Shown here one piece after another: positions 13,657-26,144 of a stretch of 64,000 nucleotides of DNA; positions within the stretch are counted from its first letter, which is position 1, and the number at the start of each line of letters is the position of its first letter. The position numbers and the translations under genes were made by a program. Source of the stretch: Rotaria macrura (lineage: Eukaryota; Rotifera; Eurotatoria; Philodinida; Philodinidae); assembly GCA_900239685.1 (NCBI GenBank), contig OENT01000321.1, forward strand, positions 62,001-126,000. The letters run 5' to 3'. Below the pieces are notes generated by a model. That model saw only the letters and a program-made list of their open reading frames with translations. It was not told the DNA's origin and did no database searches.

Positions 13657-16600
13657 AACGTGCGGAGGTCGTTGTAAGTTTCTCTCCTTTTTAATCTATA
13701 ATAGACAAAGGCACATCTCTCTCTTTCTCTGCTTGTTCTCAAGCTAAATCAAGCGCGCATACAACGTGAATAGACCGATGAAAAGAAGATGCAGAAGACG
13801 AACGAGAAGAAATAAACCGACCGAAAGAGAATAGAGAGAGAGAAAGATGGCGGTCTGTTCGTCGTCACACGATACATACTCATCCTCATCAGCCCAACCA
13901 GTCAGTGACGACCATCAACAACATCGGCGCTATTGCACGCAAGATTAGCAATATACAAGAAAACGAGAATAGTGAATTTGATGAAGAAAGAATAAGAGAA
14001 GACAGATGAACATATATAAAGTGGTCTACACAATGAACGAACAGTCGTCGACTTCCGTTCGTACAATGTGCTTAAGCAAAAGGAAATGGAGTGTGTAGCG
14101 TGCAATTATATAAAAAGTCTTTTATAATAGCTAAAGGTGCAATAGATTCTATTCAAATTAACATTCGCTATTATAAACTGACAGGTTATTCCCGTACTCG
14201 ATCCATTTTCTTCAAATGACAACTTATTGACAATAAAAACTCTTTGCCATGCGAACGGAACGATCTCCTGTTCAGTATAGCGTTGGTTACCTTGTTGAAA
14301 AAATAAAGAAGAAAAGAACATTAAACTGAAGAAGATTTCTTGCCGGCAACATATGCTTCTTATTTTTTTTTCTTCTATTTCTCAATGTCAATTAATTCGA
14401 TTAAAGAAAAGAAAAAAAATTATTGTTTTATTCACAACTACGGACGTATATGTTCTATTGATGAGAACTATTTTTCATTTTTACTTACTGTAAAGATGAA
14501 AGTACTTGAAAGAAACAAAAAAAAAGGAAATAGATCACAAGAACATTTCCAAAGAGGTTAAGAATTGGGTCTTGTTATTGTTATTGTCGTCGATCGCACA
14601 ACACGTCGCTACTAACACTAACGCTTTAGTAAGAAGAGAGAGAGTAGCAAAAAAAAAATCTAAGAAGAAACGAGCAAAACAGAGAATGAAAAGAAAGCGG
14701 TACAGAAAAAAAAAACGGGAGAATAAGAACAAAGAGTATCTTCTTCCTTCCTTATACGTATAAATATGTCGACAATCTAAACGCGAATACACTGGATTCT
14801 ATAACATGTAATAGCAAACATTTTTCGACTGACTAACAAACAGTAATGGTGTCTCTCCATGTGAAACTATGTTCTCTCATCTGGCATATTTCAATTTCGA
14901 TGATATTTATTATTCATTCGTATGAAAAGCTAATAATGATCAATCATACATCAAGGTTAATATAGTAAAACTGAAGGAAATAAAAGAAAAAAAAACATGA
15001 TACAAGTAATGATCGTCAATCGATATAACTAATAGACCAAATGTATCGTTCTCTTCGTTTTTTTCCCGTCACAGCTGTTGCCATCAACACACACAGACAC
15101 ACACACATATACATACATCGCGATTCGCGATGTTAAACTATTTAGATAATATGCATGTATGCAGATGCTTGTGCGTTTGCATACAAAAAAAAATGTTATT
15201 ACTTAGTTTTTTTTGCTAGGTTTGATGCTGCTAAAAGTGAGAAGGTGTACTTTGAATAGTAACATGCAACAAATAAAAAACTTGCATCGCTTTACTTTTT
15301 CTTTTACTGAGTTCGTTTTGTAGGAATAAATACAGAAAAGAAAACGACAGAACGAGACATCGTCAACAACTGAGTTTATTGAGTTGGTGTGCGCGTTGAT
15401 GAGAAAGTAGAATACAATGAAACAGAATGAAAGAAGAAAAAAACAAGTCGATGTTTTTTTCGTCAGGTGAATTGAGAACAGAGTCGAGAACATGATTAAT
15501 TGACAGGTATTTTTCTTTTTCTTTACTAGTTTGCTATTACTTAATCTTTGTCAATAAGGAAAATTTGAAACTGTTGAGGTCAAAACACAAGTTAGAAATG
15601 TTGCGGATCATGACAAGTTACTCGTCTTGTTAGTTCAATATTTTTTTATGTACCTTATGAATACTGTTATGATGAGTTAGATTCTACGACCAAAATTTCT
15701 TTCAATATTACGTTTGCTGAAGGATTTTCACCATAACATTTTTTCTTCATCTATGACTCTACGTGAGTTTAAGTCATACATTGTTTTTTTTCTTCTTTTT
15801 GATGATCTGGTCTCATTTGACTTCAGATAGTCTCCCGTGAAAAATGAGAGAAACATGCAATCATAATTGAAAATACATGATAAACAATAATGCCTAAGTA
15901 TATCTGGCAATAAATCAGACGTTTTAATAAAATCTAACCTATTGAAGATACGTAAACAAGTTACACGTTTATTTTTGTCACATAGATCTGTATAGAATGA
16001 AAGATCAATGCTGTCGATTAGGCATACCATTATTGTACTCGTTGATGATAAGCAGATAATGAGAGAAACTTGCACGCCAGTGAAAAGTAAAGATAAACAA
16101 TTTCTATGCTTTTATCCTATCAAGAATAGAGAGAATCATTATCAATGCTGAATAGTGTGGTATTAAATGTAAAGTATTGTAATCAACAGGTTGTTTTTTT
16201 TCTTCTAAACGAGATCATATTTCGAATATAATAACTAATTCAATTTGAGATATTCATTTCATTTTAGCTAAATACATTACTGATGTTTCAAGAAGCTTAT
16301 AAGTTAATAACAAAAACGAAAAAACATATTTCAACTTATGTTTAATCTAGGAATAAAATGTTTAAATTTTTACATACCTTAAAATAACGATGTTAAGTGA
16401 ATTCAATTTCGACCAATAATAGTTACAGCCAAGTATTCAATAATCTATGGACAAAGTTTGAAAATGAAATAATATATACATAAAATTAATACTTATAATT
16501 TTTTATTTGATATTAAAGTTTATATTCACACACATGTTTTTATTTACATACTCAAAAAAGAAAAGAAAAAAAAATAGAGATAAGATAGTTAGTCAACATA

Positions 16601-16806
16601 TTTTGGTAAAGACACAAAAAGACGAACAAATGAGACCATTGAAGTATTACACATCGATTTAAAGACTAGTTTCTTTAGAGGAGATTTTCAGAAATAAATT
16701 TTTAGGCAAAAAAAAATAAATATTGAGATTTTGATTTATTCTCTGTATATCACATACAAACGACAAACCGGATGAAGAAGACATGAGAAGAAGAAAGATG
16801 ACTATT
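13657..16806. other. Region between the RBMS 5' end and the Spire 3' end
   Basis: About 3.1 kb with no supported exon. It probably holds the RBMS distal promoter and 5' UTR (13.6-14.3 kb), then AT-rich spacer. Open frames of 70-115 residues occur on both strands, but they resemble nothing and have no codon pattern like the neighbouring genes. An AAGATGGCGG motif, like a YY1 site, lies at 13844-13853 on the plus strand. Confidence 0.4.
16735..16740 (-). terminator. Candidate poly(A) signal of Spire
   Basis: AATAAA on the minus strand about 65 nt past the Spire stop codon, a typical distance for the first usable poly(A) hexamer. Confidence 0.45.
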
Positions 16807-19800
16807 TCAACCAGTTTTGATATTATTCAATTTGCTATCGTATGCTGGTTGAAGTTTAAGGAAGAGATGACGTCGTGATAAACTAACTTTTGGTGTACCA
16901 CCGGTTGCACCAATCGTTGTTAAACTTTGCAATGGATCATTATTTCCTGATAATTCTTGCACTGACTTTGTTTGCTTTAAATTTGATTGAACAGAATTCG
17001 ATTTTGGTATCAAGGAACTTTGTTGTTGTTGTTGTTGCTGCTGCTTTTGAGCTAGTAATGCAGCTATTGAAGATGCAGACGATGATGATGAGAGATTATA
17101 ATTTGATGGAGAACGTGACGATGAATGATATGAGCGATTAAATGATGATGATTTTGACGGAATGATTGGTCGATTAACATGACGTTGTCGAGCCTTTTTT
17201 CTTATTTGTTGTAAAAGAAAAAAACAGTCTGTACATATATCTATTGGTTTTGTACGACAACCGTTGACATCCGAAGCATTGTGAGCATTCATTGGAGTTG
17301 AACTACGACGAGATTCAGATGCATCATGCGTTAATTCATTCAATACATCATTCATTACTGGTGTGAGAGGAGATCTAAATATAATTAATATATTTATTCT
17401 ACTATAGAATTATAACTGAATCGATTTTTTATGAGGCACTTATGAACTGATAATACATCTAGTTCGATGAAAACCAAAGGGGTTTCAATGTCCTTCGCTG
17501 AATTGAAACTTCTAGATGTCTCATGTTTTTCCTTACTATATTACAGATACGTTGATGCATATTTTGCTGAATAAATAAGTTTTAAGATCAAATAATTAAC
17601 TATACGGATCAAGATTAAAAAGTACAAACATGACCATTTTGCACATTTTGTCATACATCATATTAAGCTGCAGCATGATTCTATTTATTCTAGAGCGTAT
17701 TAATAATACAGATTGTTGTTTCTTGACAGATTTAAAATGTTATGTCAACACCAGTTTAACGTCGGAGTTTATGCGAAAAATATGAGTTAAAAGTAACATG
17801 TATTCGTTGAGGTTACGCTCGATGTTTAGATCATCTTTTTTTGTAAGAATAGAAACTGTTGAAATGAAACCCAAGTAGAAAACGAGCACTCTCAGAACCC
17901 ATAGAGTATTTGTAGAAGAAAAAGTCATCAATCTTATGAAGCGTAATGCAACTGAAAACTTATGGTTATTAGAGGACGAAACACGGCCATTACGACCCTG
18001 ATATTATCTAGACGGAAGCAATGGATAATAAATAATCGAGGAAACAAAAGAAAAAAAAATTCTTTCTACCTATCGATGTTTATCTAATTTGAAAATTTCT
18101 TATTTGTCTGATGAACTATTCTTGAAAAGAAGCAGAAAATTGTGGGGCATCCCCTTGAGTATTTACTTTTCAAACTTTTTATAAGTCCAAAGTTCACAAA
18201 ACATCATGTCAAAAATTAATCTAGATAATATCTCATTGAATTGAGGCAATATTTGCTCAAAATACTTAGTTTTGAAAATAAAAACTTCAACTATTTAACA
18301 TAGGTAAAAAGTATTATAGAAAAAGGAGAATCTCAAATTCCGTATTTACATTCGAATTTAACATCACGGTGCCGGCAATGATGACTTCATCGTATAGAAA
18401 TAAATAAATAAATATATATATATATGTTAAAACTTCTTACTGATTATCAAGTGAGTAAGATCTTTCTGGATTTAATACAGTTTGAGACAATGCCAATGGA
18501 GTAAAAGTATGTATTGGTACCTCATTTAACTTTTCTTTTGGCAAAGCAATCTAGAAATAATGTATATTAATTAAAAATAAACTTTCCTATATTCATATAT
18601 ATATATATGTTAAATATACTTGTGTGACACAATGGCGACAAACTCTTTGTTTGCATACGTTACATTGAATGCCAAATGTGAATGTCAATAAATTGAAATG
18701 TACTTTTCGACAATTAAAGCATAACTACAAGAGGAAATATTTTTAATTAAGAAAACAACAAAAAAAAAAGATGTATGTTTTTCCATCGCATCTTATTTAC
18801 CTTCCCCTGAGCAACTTCAGAATATAATTTTTCATCGAATAACAATGTTTCTAACTCAGCTCGTGTAATTACATTTCGAATATGACAGAATTCATCGAAC
18901 GTCAGAGAAAGCGTATTGGAATTATCTTTCATAAGCTAAAATAAGAGCAAAACAAAAAAGTATGATAATAGACAAACCATTTTTGAATTTATTCAAGCAT
19001 ATGATTACAAAATGTGTATTTCAAAAACAGTAAACATCAAATCATTTTCAAATACCTTAAAAATGCGTTCTTGTAACTGCATTAGTCAGTATGTTAGTAA
19101 ATCAATTTATATCGAACGTCGGTTGTTAAATGGAATAACAAATCAACTAAAAAAGGAAAACGTCTCGCTTGTTCTTTGCCTTTGACGACGAATGATCTTC
19201 TACAGCAACATCTTTCTTATTCCTTATGTCAGTTCTTTCTTTTCCCTTTTTTTTCCTTGCATGTTAGATCACAATTGCGCGTAGGCAACATCATTTTTTC
19301 CTTTTCTTGCCGGTAAAAAAAAAAACTGTAAGAAAATTCTTAGACACATTCATTAACAATTTCTTTCTTTCTTTCTTTCTTTTACTTCTATTTACTAGTG
19401 CATAGATGCATGCATGCCTAAACGCATATATAGCATTATATATATATATATATATGAACACAGCAATCAACAAGTTATTATGTCTTATCATCATAACATA
19501 CCCACAGAACACAGAGACAACGATGAAAGCTATACTAAAAATTTAAAATAAGACGAACCCGTATTATCTCTTCCATTGATATACATTCTAATTCAAGCGA
19601 TTCTATTTGCGTATAGTTTATTTTATTTGATAATGATTTAGCATTATTATTAGTATTTATTAAAGATAAAGCATCCATAGTTAAATCCACGTAGTCATCA
19701 CCATTTTCACTTACGCGCTTAGTTTTCATTGTTAATTCAGCTGTAAAAAGTAATAGCACAATAATAATAATCAAAGATCAAAGAGGAAAAGAAAACAAAC

Positions 19801-22117
19801 TATTACTATCTGTTATATCTTCAGGTGATGATGAAGATGATGATTCAAGCAGACAATCTATAACAGCAACACGTTTTCGACCATATTCATCACGTTGTTG
19901 ATCTTCATCATCGTCTGAACTTAGATCACTTTCGCTCAAATTCTAAAATAAAAATCCATTGAAAATAGTTGAATTTAATTTTCATATAAACAAACTTTAA
20001 CAGGACGTATTCGCTTGCGAGATGAGTCTACATTTGTTCTTGAATTCAATGATTGATTTACTACGATGTAGTGAATTAAAGTGTAAAATAATTAAATGAA
20101 TAATCATAAAAAGTAATTACCGATCGGTTTCAAAATACGTGTTTGTTTTATTTCAGACATTAATTTATCATGTAAACAAACATGATCAGATTCTTCTCTC
20201 CGGTTTGATTGAATTGTTTTCCTTAAATTTCGTTGTCGTGTAGCTATTTCATCAAGGACACGATCGTTTTCTCTCATTGACCATCGACGATTTTCATTCG
20301 TCGAGTTATTCGAATTTCCATTGTTATCTAATGAAACTTTACGCAATCGATTTCGACCATTAAATTGTAAATATTCAGTGGTAACATTACGCCACAATGC
20401 CGCCTACAAAAATAACAAAAGATAACATCTCATGTTTAAAGTTTTTGTTTCGAACAAACCCAAACTGAATAAAATGTATTATCGTGTGGAAGAGATTGTG
20501 TTGTGACGGTTGATGATAATTCAAACGATGATTGACGCTACATAGAAATAGACGAAATGTGCATGATTTTAAAAGATTAAATTAAAATTAAAAAAAAAAA
20601 GAAACTATACTTACAAGATCGCGTGCTAATTCAATTTCTAATTCTAAAGTGTCACTGCAAAGAATTTGTATAATTTCTTGATTATAAAGTGCAATTGAGT
20701 TGGTTTCAAAATCTTGCATTTCCCTTGTATTTGTTTTTATTTCATCGCTATTCGATGAATTAGGCATTGAAAACGATGTTATATAATCGATACATTTCTA
20801 AATAAATCGATTGAATTATAAATCTTAGGAAAAAAAAATGACATTTATGCGGATTATAATACAGGCATGCCAGATTAAATTGCTTCGATAAAAGTTGTCA
20901 GTTAAGAAATACTATAGTTTATTTGTTCTTTAAAAGTTCGAGAAAATACTTATTTTACAAGACTACTCTGGAGTTCAAGGTAGAGTATGTATCTAAAAGG
21001 ACGGATAAGGTTTGGCTTTTTTCTCATAAGAGTATACATACATATACATATAGTCAGCACTAGTGTGGTTGATTCTTCTAGCAAATGAAGATACCTTTTA
21101 AGTTTACATTCTGAGGAATGATTCTATTCAAACGAACGGTTTCTCTAAAGTTGGTTGTAAAACGAAAAACTGTTCCATGATTAAGGTATCTGAAATTTTT
21201 TTATCCAACGAGCTAAATTGTTTGTTATTAGTATTGTAAATATTGAATTAAGTCGTTTTGATAAACGAAAACATGTGAGTAAAACTATCTTTAAACGATT
21301 CGAAATCTAAATTTGTTAAGACCAACGGATATAATCTCATAGATTGAATGTCAACAAATTAAGGCTCGTAAACTTTTCTATTCGAAAGTTTTGATAAAAT
21401 CAAAAGAAATAATGTGTTTATACCATTAAAGCTCGATGTATAGCTTTCCGGCTAATGTCTTCATCATCAAGGTCATCAGTACTGATTCCCTCATCATCAT
21501 CAGAGAGCGTAGAACGGTCATCAATGGAAATAGCTAAAGATAAAATAAATAAATAAAATAAGAAAACAAAATTGTAGACGGCCAACTAACTATGAAATTG
21601 TTTGAGAAAATCATTAAATGATTCAAATTCTATAGAACGATCTGATTTTGATGATATTGAGCAATCATTTGCTAGTCGTAATACAATACGACTAATCCAT
21701 TTTAAAATCTAGGGAAAAAAACAATAAACATAGACAAATAATCACAAGAGCAACAGAATATTTCGTTATTAATCGAAGTTTCTTACTGAAGTTGTATCGG
21801 TTTGTTGCTCGGCATCACCTGAAAAAAAAACATTAATAAAACTAAAATCATCGAACGAAGCCAAAAAAGAATGTCATACGTTTTGCATTTGAAAATTGTT
21901 TATAGAGCAATTCATCATCAACTGTAACATTGCCATTGAGATCAATCATAAGTAATTGCAGTCCATTCGGAATATCGATATTTGAACTAATCCATCTGAT
22001 AAGTGCTAGATTTTTCAAGGAAAATATTAATGACTGATAAAAAAGTGCTATTGCTTGACTAGGTTGTAAAACATGATTAAATAAAGAAACTGTTTTACAA
22101 AAACACACACGTTGCAT
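16807..22117 (-). CDS. SPIRE: Spire actin nucleator (KIND, WH2 repeats, Spir box, FYVE-type zinc finger)
   Basis: Spire proteins nucleate actin with formins and attach to Rab11/myosin-V vesicles. Fifteen exons keep phase: 22117-21880, 21818-21787, 21708-21591, 21533-21424, 20797-20615, 20537-20460, 20403-20121, 20060-19996, 19942-19807, 19740-19559, 19076-19056, 18935-18801, 18724-18620, 18550-18441 and 17374-16807, giving 787 residues. KIND region about 1-227, starting near SLFNHVLQPSQAIALFYQSL. WH2-like segments near 255-276, 298-316 and 329-346 (LHDKLMSEIKQTRILKPI). An acidic Ser/Asp segment follows. The Spir box is around 492-515 (LTFDEFCHIRNVITRAELET). The zinc finger has CxxC pairs in LCFNC, QCNVC, VCRHC and, two exons on, ICTDC. 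The last exon adds a Ser-rich, poly-Gln tail. The first ATG follows an acceptor-like TAG, so a further upstream exon completing the KIND domain is possible. Confidence 0.92.
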
Positions 22118-23717
22118 CTACAGAGCAAAAAAAAGAAAAGATTTATCTGGATATGATGATACGTTTGATTTATAGAAGAAATTTTTATCGAAGAAAAATG
22201 GGTTACATTTGGCATAATAATGTCTTTAATGAAAAGAACAAGGTAAAGTGATTTAGCCAACCAAACAATTTTATTTTCTATGAATCATTCGATATTGTAA
22301 ATGGATATAGACGACAAATACAAATAAATAAATGGAGTATATACGTCTATATTTTAGGTTTTATCAAATCGATGAAAGCCAAATGAAACATGAGACTACT
22401 CCATGAAAAATTTGTGCAATAATTATATAATTGATATCAAATAATAGAAAGAACACCATATTGGGAATTCATTAGGATTTCTTTTATGTAACATTTAGTA
22501 TGGAGTCACTTACTACTGGTGACATCTATTTGAAATGTTAAAACTATATATAATTCTCCACAATGTGATGCATAACAAATTTATAGAGACCTAGGAACTT
22601 TACCGTGTATAAAATTCTGATTTACTTTGAAACTAATGCTTGATTGAAAGTCTTCTTAATAAGAATAAGCTCAGTTGTTTTTCTTGAGATATAATCAGAT
22701 AACTGGCTTCGACAGAATATGTTCTAGAGTTCAGCACTAATGTCTAAGACTCGTATTGTACGAAATTTGCTTCTAACAACTATCTGAATGCTGAGTTCGA
22801 TTTGAAAGTCATCTAATTTTCTAATGACTTCACACGAATTAAGTTATGAATGATTTAGTTGATCAAGTACAGTTCTTAGATGACATATGAACAAGACCTG
22901 TACCAAGTATCATCCAAATAGTGAGAAGTTCAATTAGAATTGTATAATTCAAAAAGAAAAAAACTAAAATAACTATCGTGATAAGAATGATTTACAAGCG
23001 ATGAACTTTTTATTTTTCATGTTAGTGGAAAACAGTTTACTAAAAAATGGCATGTTTGATTCTTTGTTTATGAATTTTTATATATCAATATAGTTGATAG
23101 AAATTGATAATAGAACTTTATCAAATATTCTCATTGATAGAGAGTATACTCATAAAAAATCGAATGAAGGACGAGTAAATGCATTTCAGTTGAGTGCGTA
23201 ACCATAAATCTTTGTGTGAGGGAGAATGGCTCAAAACTTCACGTGAAATACCATTGAGAATTACAATTTCATCTCAACTCACACCTAGCATCTGCTAATG
23301 ACATAGCGTTTCATGAATGCACTAATTTCAATACTGATACACTTGTCTGAAAATAGAATTATCAAATCCTAGAAGACAAATAACATGAGTAGAAAGGAGC
23401 TTTGTGTGAACTTGAACGATTTGATAACGTTTTATATCAGATTCAAACTCATGCAGGAATATTTTGACTTCGATTACTTCATATCAACGCAATTATAAAG
23501 ACATTCAAACTCGTTCATCACTAATTGAATTGAGTCAGGTATTATACACGTGACATTCTCAATCGAGGATCGTTGGAATTTATTGGCTATTTCATTTAAA
23601 ATACAAATAAACTACACGTGTAGCGAAACACATCGTGTTGGTAATCTTTTACAATAAAAGCATGAACTCGAAGTGTTCTTGATTAGTGAAAAATAACTAA
23701 TGATTACCAAGAGTTAT
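22118..23717. other. Intergenic or 5' flank of Spire
   Basis: About 1.6 kb between the first supported Spire exon and the stop of the next gene upstream. It should hold the Spire promoter, 5' UTR and perhaps one short missing coding exon. I see no convincing coding sequence. A minus-strand open frame at 22260-22118 ends at a possible donor, but its product does not resemble the KIND start. Confidence 0.35.
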
Positions 23718-24437
23718 TCAGTCTTGGCACTTTTTGAGTTTTTTTTCGGCATTCATGATCAGTTTATCAATTTTCTCTAACAAACCATCGATGAGGCTTC
23801 CCTTCCAAACTGAGTCAACTTTTAAGTGAAGTGTCCTGGCCCAACTTAAATATTGAATAGCTCTCTCCGTTTCTTCATTACCCTCTTCGATCGATTGCTG
23901 TTCACCTTTCCCTAAAAAGTAATTAGCGATGTCTCGTGTTAACCAGCACAAAATGATTCGTTCATCACTACCCATTTGTATACAGTCTAATTCTAAAAAC
24001 TCTTCAGCCCATTGTGCATGTTGCACCATATCTGCGCAAAATATGTAAATTGATTGTTTGTAAAAATGTCCATCCTTGTCTTGAAATACGTGTGGATCTT
24101 TATTGAGCAATTTAGGTACCATGTATTGTCCTAATGACCCTGAAGTTAGAAAAAAGATACGCTTTTTGCCTGCATTGGCAAGAAGAAATTCGTAGCATTT
24201 CGGCATATCATCAAACAATTTAAAAGTAAATGGCACGGACTGAAAAAAAGATTCCACTTTTGTTCCTTCACAAATCAAGTTCGCAATATCGGTTTCATCA
24301 ATGGAGGTTTTTGATACATCTTCGGGATCGACGGTAGTAGCAAAATATTTCTTCAGTGTTCGACAACAGTCGGCAGCAGCGATATTTTTGTCAAGCCACA
24401 CTATAATATGATCGAATGTATTCTCCACGGATGCCAT
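23718..24437 (-). CDS. Intronless protein of a probable rotifer-lineage family
   Basis: A single uninterrupted frame of 239 residues starting at an ATG in a good context. The sequence resembles a domain I associate with large bdelloid rotifer protein families, where it sits N-terminal to ADP-ribosyltransferase or TPR domains. Its landmarks are IIVWLDKNI near the N-terminus, a mid-protein ITSGSLGQ-like stretch (here FLTSGSLGQYMVPKLL) and a following SIYIFCADMVQHAQWAEEF. Here the domain stands alone: after it come only a helical Glu/Lys-rich segment (VDSVWKGSLIDGLLEKIDKL) and the stop, with no downstream effector domain. The function is unknown. The alternating hydrophobic strands plus the conserved SGSLG loop suggest an alpha/beta fold, which is inference. 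It is the only intronless gene in the window and may derive from a retrocopy or lineage expansion. Confidence 0.75.
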   Translation of the reverse strand: MASVENTFDHIIVWLDKNIAAADCCRTLKKYFATTVDPEDVSKTSIDETDIANLICEGTKVESFFQSVPFTFKLFDDMPKCYEFLLANAGKKRIFFLTSGSLGQYMVPKLLNKDPHVFQDKDGHFYKQSIYIFCADMVQHAQWAEEFLELDCIQMGSDERIILCWLTRDIANYFLGKGEQQSIEEGNEETERAIQYLSWARTLHLKVDSVWKGSLIDGLLEKIDKLIMNAEKKLKKCQD

Positions 24438-26144
24438 GATTGTTTTGATACGGCACTACTTGTCAACAAACAGCTCGAGTTTCTCCAATAGTATGACGAT
24501 GAACTTTGCTGGTCTCAATGAAAACAATAAAGTTATTTTAGAGCAGTCATTTTTTTTCGAATGAAATAGAAAGGAAAAAGAAATACTTGGAAAATTCCAA
24601 GCATCGTTTCGGTCAGTATCAAGGACGGAATCATAAAACGCTTGACAAACCGAAAATTACACTATTTATCGGTGACTCATGCAATCGAATCGGCTGAAAA
24701 TAAGAGAAAACAAAGAAGTACCATGCAATTGCCGTTGATTTAGAAAAACAATTTTCGTCAATTTAATTTGATTTGCTTACCAACAACGCAGGTGGTTTTC
24801 AAATGGCGCTAATCAGGTATGTCGTCGTAGGGCTGGGTCGATCCCAACTCCCACAAGAAAGAATAGTATATCTGGAGAGTATACGGATTTATTTGTTTTT
24901 ATAGTTCAAAAAGTGCCGTTCTTCTATGAACCCCTCGTCGCCTTTCATCATGCTTTAAACATCAACAACTACTGGTGTTTCTGCAAAACCAAATCTTCTT
25001 TCTCAGCTATTGCAATTTGATGGCGAGCAATGATCGATTTTCGTTGCTATTGTAGCAAATGTATCTATTTCTTTCCTAGAACAGAAACTCTGTTGAATAA
25101 ATTTTGGCAGGCTCCTAGTTGGGTAGTATTTATCGAATCAATGGACTCAAACGATAGATGATGCTGGATTTTAGTAATTCTATTCGATAATAGAGTAAAC
25201 TTTGAAAACATTGAAATACGATTAAACATAACTGATTCAATTAAATGGCAGTAATAATAATGACACGTCTAATATAAGATCCCTTCCAAAGAAAAGCATC
25301 AACATGCTCATTTGATACAATTATTTATAGTCTTCTATGAGTGATCTAACAGCAATCTGTCTATCTCATCAGTATGATTATTAGTTTGTTGTTAAGAAAA
25401 TTTCTACTAGAATTTTTTGCGAAATATTTATAATGATATGTAGGCTTAGTTGTTCATCAGTGGAATAGTCGTCGCAGAATGCAGATAAAAATAGCTGATT
25501 ACAAAGCCAAGGAAAAGAACGTTCACAATCATATATCTACAGTTCCGTGTATTTTCGTGAGCCTGATGACAAAAATAGAACAATAATAAATTTCATGTTG
25601 CATGATGATTTATTTTGCATACAGAGTTTTGATTCTTATGGTGATAGAATTCAAAAAGTTGCAAGAAGTGGTCCAACTGTCGTCAAAACAACATTAATTC
25701 ATCGATGTTTCTTTTGGATCATATGTATTATTATAAGCTGTAGCTTCTTTTCTGGTTCGAGACTGGCACGATGGTTGATGATGATTATTTACGTCAACCA
25801 TCTTGTTATGCCTCGTATACAACGAACAACAACATTGTGACGCAGCTTCAGTTCAGTTTTTCATCATCCGATTATGAATGTGTTTCTTGAAGACAACAAG
25901 ACTCAAACTACACAAGGTGAATTTCAGAGACGAAACGAAACCCTAGCCAATCATCAGTAACGATATTTTTTAACATAAAAACAAACTATTCGAATGGAAG
26001 ATAAGAACTTCGACACTATCGAATATTTCTGGTTCGAGATGTCTTACTAATCAATGCATTCACTTCTACTTCAATGAATCGATTTCAAAATGTTAAAATG
26101 CTAAGAAAAAACGTATGCCAGTTGTATATTTAGTACATTCGAAA
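24438..26144. other. Intergenic region with one unassigned open frame
   Basis: About 1.7 kb between two minus-strand genes. A plus-strand frame at 25547-25840 (97 codons) starts with a fairly protein-like segment (FREPDDKNRTIINFML) and ends in a hydrophobic stretch. It has no recognised homologue, no supporting neighbour exon and no clear promoter, so I do not call it a gene. Confidence 0.3.

Noticed and set aside
14106-14792. Several frames upstream of RBMS, including a Lys/Arg-rich one
   Set aside because: Low-complexity A-rich DNA; no acceptor/donor pair fits the RBMS frame. More likely 5' UTR or intergenic.
15728-16075. 115-codon minus-strand frame
   Set aside because: Longest in its neighbourhood, but with no recognisable motif, no coding-like pattern and no splice context.
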